Positions 46,728-61,119 of a DNA stretch of 64,000 nucleotides are shown here, in pieces. Made by a program: the position numbers and the translations under genes. The first letter of the stretch is position 1; every line of letters starts with the position of its first letter. The notes under the pieces were generated by a model, which had not been told where the DNA came from, did not search any database, and was given only the letters and a program-made list of their open reading frames with translations. Where the stretch lies: contig CAIVQB010000092.1 in assembly GCA_903907925.1 (NCBI GenBank), positions 1 through 64,000 of the forward strand, written 5' to 3'. This DNA comes from an uncultured Verrucomicrobiota bacterium. GTDB taxonomy: Bacteria; Verrucomicrobiota; Verrucomicrobiia; Limisphaerales; UBA9464.

Positions 46728-48089
46728 CTAGGCCTTCCAGGCGATCCGTCCGCCGACCACTGTCAACACCGGCCGGCCGCGCAGGTGCCATCCATGAAAG
46801 GGGTTGTTCCGTGACCGGCTGGCGGTGTCGTCGCGGTTGCAGATCCATTCCGCATCCGGATCGATCACCGTCACGTCCGCCACGCCGCCCACAGTCAGGG
46901 TTCCGCGGCCGTCCTGGAACCGGAGCAGTCGTGCCGGGTTGCAGGTGAGCCGGGCGATGACCCCGGACAACGGCAGCCGTCCGGTGTGATGCAGCGCCAT
47001 CAGGGAGAGGGCCAGTTCCACTTCCAGTCCGAGGATGCCGAACGCAGCGTCATCAAACTCGACGTCCTTCTCCGATTCCGTATGAGGCGCGTGATCGCTG
47101 GAGATGATGTCCAGCGTCCCGTCGGTCAACCCTTCCAGAATCGCCTCGCGATCCGCGGCTGAGCGAAGCGGCGGGTTCATCTTGAAATGGGTGTGGTAGG
47201 AGGGCCAGACGGGCGGCGTATGGCCGCCGAAGAAGCGTTTGACCTGCTCCCGGCCGTCCTCATTCCAGTACGTTTCAGAGCCCGCGATGGAGGCGTCGGT
47301 CAGAGTGAAATGGTGGGGACACCCCTCTCCCGAAATGGGAATGCCACGGGCGCGGGCGTCCCGCAGCATGCGGACGCTTCCGGCGCTGCTGAGGTGCTGA
47401 CAGTGGATGTGGGTCCCGGTGCTTTCCGCCAGCAGGATGTTGCGGGCCACGATCATTTCCTCGCCGGCAGAGGGCCAGCCGCGCAGCCCGAGCATCGTTG
47501 AAAAATAGCCCTCGTGCATGACGCCATCAGTGACGAGCCCGTAGTCCTGGCAATGGTCCATGATCGGCAGGCCGAACATCAGGGCGTACTCACAGGCGCG
47601 TCGCATCAATTCGTTGTTCTGGATGCAATGTCCGTCATCGGTGAGCGCCACCACGCCGGCCCGGGCCAGCGATCCGATCGGCGCCAATTCCTCACCGGCG
47701 ATGCCCTTGGTAATGGCGCCCGCGACCTCGATGCGCACCGTCGCGCGGGTCGCCCGTTCCTGGATCAGGGCCACCGTTCCGGCGTTGTCGATGGAGGGCG
47801 AAGTGTTCGGCATGCAGACGACGGTGGTGAATCCGCCACGGGCCGCGCACTGGGCCCCGGTGAGAATATCCTCCTTCTTGGTCTGTCCCGGTTCGCGGAG
47901 ATGAACGTGAAGATCAATCAGGCCGGGACACACCACGCGACCGGAAACGTCAATGTGTTCCGCACCCGGGGCCACAATTCCGGTTCCAATCGCGGCGATC
48001 CGGCCGTCCGAAAGGTGAAGGTCCGCCACCTGGTCGAATCCCGATGCCGGGTCAAGGATCCGGCCGCCGGTCAGAAGGAGATCACTCAT
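46728..48089 (-). CDS. pyrC: Dihydroorotase
   Basis: 'VCPGLIDLHVHLREPGQTKKEDILTGAQCAARGGFTTVVCMPNTSPSIDN', 'ISSDHAPHTESEKDVEFDDAAFGILGLEVEL'. Confidence 0.95.
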   Translation of the reverse strand: MSDLLLTGGRILDPASGFDQVADLHLSDGRIAAIGTGIVAPGAEHIDVSGRVVCPGLIDLHVHLREPGQTKKEDILTGAQCAARGGFTTVVCMPNTSPSIDNAGTVALIQERATRATVRIEVAGAITKGIAGEELAPIGSLARAGVVALTDDGHCIQNNELMRRACEYALMFGLPIMDHCQDYGLVTDGVMHEGYFSTMLGLRGWPSAGEEMIVARNILLAESTGTHIHCQHLSSAGSVRMLRDARARGIPISGEGCPHHFTLTDASIAGSETYWNEDGREQVKRFFGGHTPPVWPSYHTHFKMNPPLRSAADREAILEGLTDGTLDIISSDHAPHTESEKDVEFDDAAFGILGLEVELALSLMALHHTGRLPLSGVIARLTCNPARLLRFQDGRGTLTVGGVADVTVIDPDAEWICNRDDTASRSRNNPFHGWHLRGRPVLTVVGGRIAWKA

Positions 48090-48280
48090 GCAGGGCGACC
48101 GTACCCGTCGACGGCAGGGGCCGGCAAGCCGGCCGCGCGGAATCGCCGATACAGGTTTTCCAGTGGTTCACCGCCTGTTCGATGCCACTGGAACAGATTC
48201 TCTTTGCGTCGCGGGGAAATGGGCCCCTAGCTTTTCCGGTTGTTCGCGCGCTCCGTGCCGGACGACGACCGGCAGAACCC

Positions 48281-52843
<4,563 letters not shown>

Positions 52844-52883
52844 GTCGAATCCTCTCCACCAACGCTTGAAACCCTTCGCCTCC

Positions 52884-53285
52884 ATGCAACTGGCCACCCA
52901 GCTCGCCCTGTTCCTCGACAACCGCCCCGGAACGCTGGCACGCGTGTGTGACGCTCTGGCCGAGGCCGGGGTGAACATCCACGCGTTCTCCACCAACGAC
53001 GCGGTCGACCACACCGTCATCCGTATGGTCGTGAGCGATCCGCGCAAAGCGATCGAAGTGTTCGAGCAACGCAACGCGCTGGTGGTGGAGAGTGAGGTCC
53101 TGATGGTTCCGGGCGATAATCGTCCCGGTTCACTAGCCGAGATCGCCCGGAAGCTGGGCGAAGCGGGCATCAACATCGACTACGCCTATTGCGCGACGTC
53201 GCCGGGCGCCCGGAACGGTCTGCTCATTCTGCGCGCCACCAATTGCAAAAAGGCGATGAAGGTGTTGAACCAGCCTGTCAAATGA
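52884..53285 (+). CDS. Tandem ACT-domain amino-acid-binding protein
   Basis: 'LALFLDNRPGTLARVCDALAEAGVNIHAFS' and 'VPGDNRPGSLAEIARKLGEAGINIDYAY': two ACT motifs. Confidence 0.88.
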   Translation: MQLATQLALFLDNRPGTLARVCDALAEAGVNIHAFSTNDAVDHTVIRMVVSDPRKAIEVFEQRNALVVESEVLMVPGDNRPGSLAEIARKLGEAGINIDYAYCATSPGARNGLLILRATNCKKAMKVLNQPVK

Positions 53286-53952
53286 CCCGGCCGTCTTCCA
53301 ATTGAACGACACGCCCGGCGCGATCGGCCACCCGGGCATCGTGCGTCGCGATCACCAGCGTGGTGCCGCGTTCGGCTCGCAACGACAACAACAGCTCCAG
53401 TACTTCGGTCCCGGTCCGGGTGTCGAGATTACCGGTCGGCTCATCGGCCAGGATCAATTCCGGGTCGTTGATCAGGCAACGGGCCAGTGCCACCCGTTGC
53501 TGTTCGCCGCCGGACAACTCATACGGCCGGTGTTCCAACCGATCCCCCAGGCCCACGCGGGTCAGCAGTGATTTCGCCAGTTCACGGACCTCGTGGGCGG
53601 GCCGGCGCGCCATCCGGCCGGGCAGGGCGGTGTTCTCCACGGCATCCAGTTCGGGCAATAAATGATAGGCCTGAAAAATGAAGCCGATGCGGCGGTTGCG
53701 AAAGGTGGTGAGGCCGGATTGCGAGAGCGTCGACAGATCCGTCTCCGCTACACGGATCCGACCGGAATCGGGCCGGTCGAGTCCGCCGACCAGGTGCAGC
53801 AGGGTGCTTTTTCCAGCCCCGCTGGCGCCGCGCAGGGCGACGAATTCGCCGCGTTCAACGGTGAGGTCCACGCCCCGGAGCACTTCCAGCCGGCGTCGGC
53901 CGAGGGAGTAGGATTTGTGGACCGATTCGGCGGCGAACATCGGTTCATTCAT
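53278..53952 (-). CDS. lolD: Lipoprotein-release ABC transporter ATP-binding protein (LolD-like)
   Basis: 'LRGASGAGKSTLLHLVGGLD', 'LSGGEQQRVALARCL', 'LILADEPTGNLDTRTG'. Confidence 0.9.
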   Translation of the reverse strand: MNEPMFAAESVHKSYSLGRRRLEVLRGVDLTVERGEFVALRGASGAGKSTLLHLVGGLDRPDSGRIRVAETDLSTLSQSGLTTFRNRRIGFIFQAYHLLPELDAVENTALPGRMARRPAHEVRELAKSLLTRVGLGDRLEHRPYELSGGEQQRVALARCLINDPELILADEPTGNLDTRTGTEVLELLLSLRAERGTTLVIATHDARVADRAGRVVQLEDGRVI

Positions 53953-55240
53953 GGCGCAACGCCTCCACGGGTTGAAGCCAGGCCGCACGAATCGCCGGCA
54001 CCAGTCCGGCAATCAGGCAGCTCAGCAGAGACACGCTACAGATGATCACCACGTCCGAGGTCACGATCTGCGCCGGCAGTTCGCGGAATTGATAGATCGA
54101 CGGCGGAAACAGGTTGAACCCGGTCAGCCGGTTCATCAGTTGCAGGAATTCATTGCGATAGGCCAGGGCGACCCGGCCCAGCACGAACCCGCTGGCAACG
54201 CCCATCACGCCGACGATGAGACTTTGCGAGAGGAACAAAAACGCCACCGACATCGGACTCGCCCCCAGTGCTTTCAACATTCCGATCTCCCGAGTCTTCT
54301 GCACCACGAAGGTGATCAGTGCGCTCATGATGCCGAACGCGGCGACGATCACGATGAAGAAGAGGATGAAGAACATCACCGTCTTCTCGGTGGCCAGCGC
54401 GTTGAGAAAATCGCGGCTCTCCTGGAGCCAGGTGACGACGTTGAACGCCGGTCCGAGCCGGGTTTGCAGGTTGCGCTGCATCGCCTCCGTTCCAGCCATG
54501 TCGGGGTTCTTCAACATCACCTTGAGACCCTGCACGCCCTCCGATTGCCCGCCCAAATCCTGGGCATCGGCGAGTGAGGCGATGATCAAATTGGCGTTCA
54601 GATCGTTCAGCCCGAAATCCGCCAGGCCCCGCACCCGGTAGTCCTCGGCCAGCATCAACTCTTCCGGCTCGCGCTTGCCGGCTTTCCGCGCCTGGTCATG
54701 GGCCGATTTCAACCGGGAAAAGGCCGCCGGGGAATAGACCGCTATGCGATCTCCGACCCGGATGCCCCGGTTGTCGGCGAGGGCATAGCCGACGATTACC
54801 GACTTCGGGGTCAGGCGTCCGTCGCCTTCGACGATGCGGTTGGTGAAGGAGGCGGTCCGGTTTTCCAGCACCGGATCAATTCCGCGGATGATGGTGCCGA
54901 ATGTCGTCGGATTGCTGCCGGCCGATTCCGTCTCGATCAGCACCGGAACGTCGATGTACGGCGAAACGCCGCGCACCCGGGAGTCGGTGGAAATGCGTTG
55001 CATCAACGTCCTCCAGTCGGCGATCGGCCGGCCCCGTTGCTCGATGCGCAGATGGGCGCTGAATCCGATCAATTGATCGCGGAGCTGCCGGTCGAATCCG
55101 GTCATCACTGAAATGACGATGATCAGGACGGCGACCCCGAGCATCACCCCGGCGATGCAGATCAGGGTGATGATCGAGACGAACGTCCGTTTGGGCCGGA
55201 GGTACCGCAGGGCCAGGGCCAGTTCGAAGGGGAGAGGCAT
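53945..55240 (-). CDS. Lipoprotein-release ABC transporter permease (LolC/LolE, FtsX-like)
   Basis: 'FELALALRYLRPKRTFVSIITLICIAGVMLGVAVLIIVISVMTGFDRQLRDQLIG', 'KTREIGMLKALGASPMSVAFLFLSQSLIVG'. Confidence 0.92.
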   Translation of the reverse strand: MPLPFELALALRYLRPKRTFVSIITLICIAGVMLGVAVLIIVISVMTGFDRQLRDQLIGFSAHLRIEQRGRPIADWRTLMQRISTDSRVRGVSPYIDVPVLIETESAGSNPTTFGTIIRGIDPVLENRTASFTNRIVEGDGRLTPKSVIVGYALADNRGIRVGDRIAVYSPAAFSRLKSAHDQARKAGKREPEELMLAEDYRVRGLADFGLNDLNANLIIASLADAQDLGGQSEGVQGLKVMLKNPDMAGTEAMQRNLQTRLGPAFNVVTWLQESRDFLNALATEKTVMFFILFFIVIVAAFGIMSALITFVVQKTREIGMLKALGASPMSVAFLFLSQSLIVGVMGVASGFVLGRVALAYRNEFLQLMNRLTGFNLFPPSIYQFRELPAQIVTSDVVIICSVSLLSCLIAGLVPAIRAAWLQPVEALRHE

Positions 55241-55274
55241 GTCGACGCGCGGACGCTACCGGCGGGCGGCACGA

Positions 55275-55892
55275 TTACAAGAGTGCTGCGATCTGCGCCG
55301 AAGCACTCCGCTCGAGGGGATTCCCGTGCGCGAAGAGCGCGCGATCGAACCGTCGTTGAACCAATCCGCGCAACGACTGCCGCAGACGTGCCGGGTCGGT
55401 GCAATAGCGATCCGGCAGGATCTCCAGACCGCGTCCGGTGAGGTTCACCACGGCATCTCCGAACACCGCCAGTGACAACTCCGGACAAAACCACGCTGCC
55501 TCGCCGCCGGGCAGGGGAACGATCTCCCAACCGGTGATGGGGCAAACGGGTCGCGGACCGGATTCCCAGCGTTGAAGATATGGCAGATGGAGATTGGCGT
55601 CAGGTGAAGCCCATGCAGGAACCGGAAACAACGACTGCCATCGGACGAGATCGCGTTCGTGATTCTCGTTGGTCAGGACGAAGGCGGTCGGCGCACCGCG
55701 TGGGGGAAACCAATCCCAGATCGGCGCGGCCAATGGAATTGGATCGAACACGATTCCAGTATCGCCGATCCCCACCGCGTGCGAGGTCAATTCAACCTTG
55801 TGGGCCGGCGAATAGACCGACCAACGGAGGACGCCCGGGAACACCGTTTCGACCGAGGTGGCCACCGCTGATGAAACCGGTTCCACGGTCAT
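55275..55892 (-). CDS. Metallo-beta-lactamase-fold-like hypothetical protein with variant metal motif
   Basis: 'AVGIGDTGIVFDPI...AFVLTNENHERDLVRWQSLFPVPAWASPDANLHLP...LAVFGDAVVN'. Confidence 0.6.
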   Translation of the reverse strand: MTVEPVSSAVATSVETVFPGVLRWSVYSPAHKVELTSHAVGIGDTGIVFDPIPLAAPIWDWFPPRGAPTAFVLTNENHERDLVRWQSLFPVPAWASPDANLHLPYLQRWESGPRPVCPITGWEIVPLPGGEAAWFCPELSLAVFGDAVVNLTGRGLEILPDRYCTDPARLRQSLRGLVQRRFDRALFAHGNPLERSASAQIAALL

Positions 55893-57349
55893 GCGGAAGC
55901 GGAGATGTCCTTTAAATCGGCACGAATGCTCTGGTAACTGGTCGAAAAGGCGAGCGCCGCCGGATCCGCGGTCACACCGTTGGCATCGCAATACTGTTGA
56001 TAGGTGGCGGGCCACCAGTTGTCGTGGCGGGTGAGCCCTTTCGCGCGCCACTCCTCCCAACCCATCAACACCTTGCTCCAGCAACGATCCCCATATGCTA
56101 CCGCCTCGTGGGCGCTGGGCATCTGGCTCACAAACCAGTCCCGGCCGACCCGCGCATGCAGAACTTCATCGGCCCAATCAAAATCCTGGAAGGTCGCGGC
56201 GAGCGGATTCTTCGAACGCACGCCGACCTCCCATTCATGACGCTTGCCGGTCCTGGGCATCAGACCCTGCTCAATGAAATAGAGAACGGCATGCCGCTCG
56301 ATCGGGGTCAGTTGGGTGTTCAGACCCAGCGACCAGGTGAAGTTGACCCGCACCTTCGACGGCCAGTCGACGCCGACCGCGGCGAATCCGACTTCGCCCA
56401 TCATCGCGTGACGCGCCTCGTCCCAGAGTTGGCGGGTCATGTCGCGGTAGTAGCCCCAGGGTTTGTCCGGGGTTTCGGCGAGAATGCTGGCCATCATCTC
56501 CGGCACATCGATTTCGCGAAGACGTTTGTAGAACATCATCATCACCTTCCCATCAAGCGGGAGCGTGGAGTCGTAGAGGAACACCTCGGCGTTGACCCCC
56601 ATATTGTACGGATCGGGAAACCGTTCATCGCGCCGGGGAATGCCGTCGAACTGGAACGGCTTGGCCGAATGCAACGGCGCAGGAATCGGCCCGGAAACCG
56701 GCGAGCAACCGTCCAAACCACCGGCCGCGCCGAGTGCCGCGCGCAACACCGCGAGCCCTGGCAGCGCCAACCGGCGATCCTCGGGCAACACGGTGCAACT
56801 CACGGCGCGGAGTCCGTAGGCGAGCATGTCGTCGAGATCGATTCGAGCAAACCGGATCAGTCGTCGGGTGGGTTGATCGGCCAGGAGATGGGCGTCGTCG
56901 TGGTGGCGATCCAGCGCATCGCGCACTGCCGGCAGGGCGACTTCGTACAGGCCGAGCAACAAGGAGGCGGTGGTCGGTGCGGCCAGGAGCTCGTCGAAAA
57001 ACCGTTCCAAGGCCGGATGCGGGACCTTTTCCAGGCCGAGTGGAGGTTCGCGCATTTCACCGACCCGCGAGCGCAACGCGGTCACCTGTTCGGCGCAGAG
57101 ATGCGCGTGATAGCTGAAGGCCATCTTCAATTCGTACACCGGTTCCGCGGTAATGTGGGTGATGAAGATTTGGTGAAGCCGGCGCAGGGCGTAGTGATGA
57201 ATCTTGAGACGGCGAACACTCTCCTCGACCGACAAGCCTGGACGGGCGGCTTCGGTGAATCCTCCGAGTCCGGCAAGAGGTGGCAGGCCCTGATGCGTGC
57301 GATAGGCGGCCAACCGGCCCTCGGTGGCGGCAGTGGAAGCGGCATTCAT
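55889..57349 (-). CDS. Ferritin-like/diiron-type hypothetical protein
   Basis: 'WDEARHAMMGEVGF' (ExxH) and 'DWADEVLHARVGRDWF' (ExxH) plus 'HAHLCAEQVTALRSRVGEM'; helical. Confidence 0.6.
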   Translation of the reverse strand: MNAASTAATEGRLAAYRTHQGLPPLAGLGGFTEAARPGLSVEESVRRLKIHHYALRRLHQIFITHITAEPVYELKMAFSYHAHLCAEQVTALRSRVGEMREPPLGLEKVPHPALERFFDELLAAPTTASLLLGLYEVALPAVRDALDRHHDDAHLLADQPTRRLIRFARIDLDDMLAYGLRAVSCTVLPEDRRLALPGLAVLRAALGAAGGLDGCSPVSGPIPAPLHSAKPFQFDGIPRRDERFPDPYNMGVNAEVFLYDSTLPLDGKVMMMFYKRLREIDVPEMMASILAETPDKPWGYYRDMTRQLWDEARHAMMGEVGFAAVGVDWPSKVRVNFTWSLGLNTQLTPIERHAVLYFIEQGLMPRTGKRHEWEVGVRSKNPLAATFQDFDWADEVLHARVGRDWFVSQMPSAHEAVAYGDRCWSKVLMGWEEWRAKGLTRHDNWWPATYQQYCDANGVTADPAALAFSTSYQSIRADLKDISASA

Positions 57350-57608
57350 GCGGCCTTGGTGGTAGCGTTTTCCAGCCGCGTCGACAAATCCGGAGGTGAC
57401 GTCTCTGCCCAGCTCAACGGTCGATCGTCGGAGTGGGAATGGATGGGGCTCCCCGAACCCCGTGAAAGCAGGACTCCGGCGCCACCCACGGAACGCGCCT
57501 TCCTCTTCAACTCTTCAACTCCTCAACAGTTCGACCTTCCGGCTCCTTCCGTGAAATCAGTGTCTCCCCCTCTTTCAATTCGCCGGCCGGCTCTTATCCT
57601 TGACCGAC

Positions 57609-59651
57609 ATGTCGGCGTTTGAACTCGTCTCCAACTATGCCCCGGCGGGCGACCAGCCCGGAGCCATCGTCCGGCTGACCGACGGACTGAAGCGCGGCGA
57701 GCCGCACCAGGTGCTGCTGGGCGTAACCGGTTCGGGGAAGACCTTCACCATCGCCAACGTCATCCGGAACGTGAACCGGCCGACGCTGGTGTTGTCCCAC
57801 AACAAGACCCTGGCTGCGCAGCTCTACGCCGAGTTCAAGGCCTTCTTCCCGCGCAACGCGGTCGAATACTTCGTCAGCTACTTCGATTTTTACCAGCCCG
57901 AGGCCTACATTCCCCGGACGGACACCTTCATCGAGAAGGACAGCAGCGTGAACGACGAGATCGAACGCCTGCGCCTCTCGACGATGAATTCGCTGTTGAG
58001 CCGGCGCGATGTGATCGTGGTGGCCAGCGTCTCCTGCATTTACGGCATCGGCAGCAAAGACGACTACGAGAGCATGGTGATCCCGCTCCGGGTCGGACAG
58101 GCCATCGCCCGCAACACACTCCTCGAAAAACTGGTGGCGCTGCAGTATGCGCGAAACGATTTCGATCTCACCCGCAGCAAATTCCGGGTGCGGGGCGATG
58201 TGGTGGAATTGCACCCGGCCTACACCGAGGACGCCCTGCGCATCGAGTTCTTCGGCGATGAAATCGAACGCTTCACGCGATTCGATCCTCTGACCGGCGA
58301 GGCCCTCGAATCGCTGCAGGCGGTGAACATTTTTCCGAGCAAGCAATTTGCCACGCCGCAGGAGAAGGTCAATCGGGCTCAGCTTTCCATTCGCGAGGAA
58401 CTCGGGAACCGGATCGCGGAATTCGAGCGTCAGGGCAAACTCCTCGAAGCGCAGCGGATCAAGATGCGGACGGAGTACGATCTGGAGCAGCTTCAGGAAT
58501 TGGGATTCTGCTCCGGCATCGAGAATTATTCCCGGCACATCGCCGCGCGGCCGGCGGGGTCGCGACCCGGGGTGTTGATCGACTTTTTCCCCGACGATTT
58601 CCTGATGGTGATCGATGAATCGCACGCCACGTTGCCGCAGATCGGCGGCATGCACGCCGGCGACCTGGCCCGAAAAGGCGTTCTCGTGGAACACGGATTC
58701 CGCCTGCCCAGCGCGTTGGATAACCGGCCTTTGAGTTTCGCGGAGTTTCGCGAGCTGACCGGCCAGGGCATCTACGTGAGCGCGACACCGGGGCCGACGG
58801 AAATGGAATGGGCCGGATCACGGAATGTGGCCGAACAGATTGTCCGCCCGACCGGACTGGTCGATCCGACGGTTGTCCTGCGCCCGTTGACCGGGCAGAT
58901 CGACGATTTGCTGAACGAATGCCGGGACCGGGTGGATCATGGCCAACGGGTGCTGGTGACCACCCTCACCAAGCGCACCGCGGAGGAACTCACCGACTAC
59001 CTGCGCGATCTTGGGGTGAACGTTCGCTATCTCCACAGCGAGATCGACGCCATCGAACGGGTGGAAATCCTCAGGGCCCTGCGCAAGGGCGATTGCGACG
59101 TGCTGGTCGGCATCAATCTGTTGCGGGAAGGTCTCGATCTGCCCGAAGTCTCGCTGGTGGCCATCCTGGATGCCGACAAGGAGGGCTATCTCCGCAGCGC
59201 CACCAGCCTGATTCAGACGGCGGGCCGGGCCGCACGACATTTGGACGGAAAGGTGATCCTCTATTGCGATGTCCGGACCCAGAGCATCCAGAAATTCCTC
59301 GCGGTCACCGAATACCGTCGCGGCCGCCAGCTCGCCTACAACGCCGCGAACGGGATCGTTCCGCGCAGCGTCACCCGTGGGATTGAAGAGGGGTTGAGCA
59401 GTTCGCCCGCGGGTCGGGCAGCCGTTTCCGGTGCGTTGCGTGAGACGATGGAGCAGTTCGACGTCACGGAAACCTTGCGGGAATTGGAGTCGGAGATGAT
59501 CGAAGCCGCCCAGGCATTGCAGTTTGAAAAGGCAGCATTGTTGCGCGATCAAATCCGCGAATTAAAGGTGCGGACGGGGATCGCGGGGCCTGAGCTTTCC
59601 AAGAAGCCCGGAAGCGGCGGCCGCCGCGCGGGACGCGCGCGCCGACGGTGA
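57609..59651 (+). CDS. uvrB: Excinuclease ABC subunit B
   Basis: 'PAGDQPGAI', 'LLGVTGSGKTFTIANVI', 'NAVEYFVSYFDFYQPEAYIPRTDTFIEKDSSVNDEIERLR', C-terminal UVR motif. Confidence 0.97.
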   Translation: MSAFELVSNYAPAGDQPGAIVRLTDGLKRGEPHQVLLGVTGSGKTFTIANVIRNVNRPTLVLSHNKTLAAQLYAEFKAFFPRNAVEYFVSYFDFYQPEAYIPRTDTFIEKDSSVNDEIERLRLSTMNSLLSRRDVIVVASVSCIYGIGSKDDYESMVIPLRVGQAIARNTLLEKLVALQYARNDFDLTRSKFRVRGDVVELHPAYTEDALRIEFFGDEIERFTRFDPLTGEALESLQAVNIFPSKQFATPQEKVNRAQLSIREELGNRIAEFERQGKLLEAQRIKMRTEYDLEQLQELGFCSGIENYSRHIAARPAGSRPGVLIDFFPDDFLMVIDESHATLPQIGGMHAGDLARKGVLVEHGFRLPSALDNRPLSFAEFRELTGQGIYVSATPGPTEMEWAGSRNVAEQIVRPTGLVDPTVVLRPLTGQIDDLLNECRDRVDHGQRVLVTTLTKRTAEELTDYLRDLGVNVRYLHSEIDAIERVEILRALRKGDCDVLVGINLLREGLDLPEVSLVAILDADKEGYLRSATSLIQTAGRAARHLDGKVILYCDVRTQSIQKFLAVTEYRRGRQLAYNAANGIVPRSVTRGIEEGLSSSPAGRAAVSGALRETMEQFDVTETLRELESEMIEAAQALQFEKAALLRDQIRELKVRTGIAGPELSKKPGSGGRRAGRARRR

Positions 59652-59778
59652 GTGGACGTTTGGGAGCGCCGATTCGCGTTGAAGGGCCCGGTTCCACCCG
59701 GGCCCCAATCAATCGCGAACCCCGCGTAAGGATTTCCAGGGCCTGTGACTGGAAGCCCACAGCGTCCGAGACAACAGC

Positions 59779-59912
59779 CCCGGACTTCAGGCCGGGGTAT
59801 GATGGGAAGGATGAGGTGAGTCCCGCCAGGGACAAAAGATTCTGTCGCCCCCAACGGGACTGGAATCGACCGATGAGCCGGTAACCCAGGCGTGAACGCC
59901 TGGGCTATTTTC
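59779..59912. repeat. Cluster of intergenic palindromic units
   Basis: 'ccccggacttcaggccgggg', 'gtcccgccagggac', 'cccaggcg-tgaa-cgcctggg' in succession after uvrB. Confidence 0.75.
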
Positions 59913-60076
59913 AGCGGTGCGAAACCATCGTGAGTTTACTCTCGAGATCGGCAAAACGGTGACGAGGGCCTCAAATTCCAATCGGATTATGGAGATCCAT
60001 TTGGACGCCCGGCTCGCGATCGATTGGGGCGCGGGTGGAACCTCGCCCTCCAAATCGGCATGTCCGCTTTTGCCTC

Positions 60077-60958
60077 TTACGGCGCTTCTTTGAGGAGCTG
60101 GATGAATTGCTTCATCGCGGGGGAGAGGGCCTTGTTCTTCTTGTAGATCACCGCCAGGGGGCGGCCAATGTCGGCGTCGGCGATGGGGATGGCGGTGAGG
60201 GTTAGTTTCGCCACTTCGCCGGCGACGGTTCCGTCGGGCACGATGCTCACGCCGGCCTCGATCTCCACCGCGCGTTTCACCGTCTCGATGTTGTCGAATT
60301 CCATCACCACCTTGATCGTGATGCCGGCATCGCGGAGGACCTTGTCCACCGCTTTACGGGTGGGAATGTCGGGCTCGAATCCGATGAATCGTTGGCCATC
60401 CAGTTGGGCGAGTTTCACCGTCTTGCCGCGCGCCAACGGGTGTTTCGGGTGGCAGATGAGCACCATCTTTTCCTCGCGGAGATGGACCATTTCCAACCGG
60501 GTGTCCTTGTTGGGATAGGCCACCAGGCCGAGATCCACGACATTGCCGAGGACGTCGTCATACACTTGGTTCGCCCGCTGGTATTCCACGTGAACGTTCA
60601 CCGTGGGATAGGCCTTGAGGAAGCGCTTGAGGTAGGGGGGAAGGTCATGCAGCCCGATACTGTAGATCGTCGCCACGCGGATGGTGCCGCTGATGATGTC
60701 CTTCACCTCCTGCAGCCGGTGCAGCAGTGAATCGTAGGTCGAAACCATCTGCCGGCTGTGTTCGTAGAGCAGTTCGCCCTCGCGGGTGAGGCGGAACTTC
60801 TTCTTGCTGCGCTCGATCAACAGCGACTTCAACTGCCGTTCCAGCGAGCTGATTTGCTGGCTCACGGCGCTTTGGGTCACGCCATTGATTTGGGCCGCCC
60901 GGGTGAAACTTTCCGTCTCGACCAGGTCGCAGAAGATTTTGAAGCTCTGAATCTGCAT
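60077..60958 (-). CDS. LysR family transcriptional regulator
   Basis: N-terminal HTH 'FKIFCDLVETESFTRAAQINGVTQSAVSQQISSLERQL' and LysR substrate-binding region. Confidence 0.95.
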   Translation of the reverse strand: MQIQSFKIFCDLVETESFTRAAQINGVTQSAVSQQISSLERQLKSLLIERSKKKFRLTREGELLYEHSRQMVSTYDSLLHRLQEVKDIISGTIRVATIYSIGLHDLPPYLKRFLKAYPTVNVHVEYQRANQVYDDVLGNVVDLGLVAYPNKDTRLEMVHLREEKMVLICHPKHPLARGKTVKLAQLDGQRFIGFEPDIPTRKAVDKVLRDAGITIKVVMEFDNIETVKRAVEIEAGVSIVPDGTVAGEVAKLTLTAIPIADADIGRPLAVIYKKNKALSPAMKQFIQLLKEAP

Positions 60959-61119
60959 GCCGCCAGCGAATCAGGTTTTTTTGGGTTCTGCACCAGAATA
61001 AGCGGGGCTCACTTTGAGGGGCCAAATGATTGTGCTGATAAGTCCTCAAGCAATTCGGATTCCGCGGATCCGGTCAGCAAACGGTGTCTTTGGGCGGTGT
61101 TTCATGATTTACTCGGCCC

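Noticed and set aside
48158-48193. Inverted repeat ttccagtgg...ccactggaa between pyrC and gltB
   Set aside because: 9-bp arms with an 18-nt loop in a divergent promoter region. It could be an operator, but nothing else supports it.
48044-48280. N-terminal extension of the gltB ORF
   Set aside because: GltB starts with the catalytic-Cys region right after ATG 48281. The extension overlaps the divergent pyrC start and looks non-coding.
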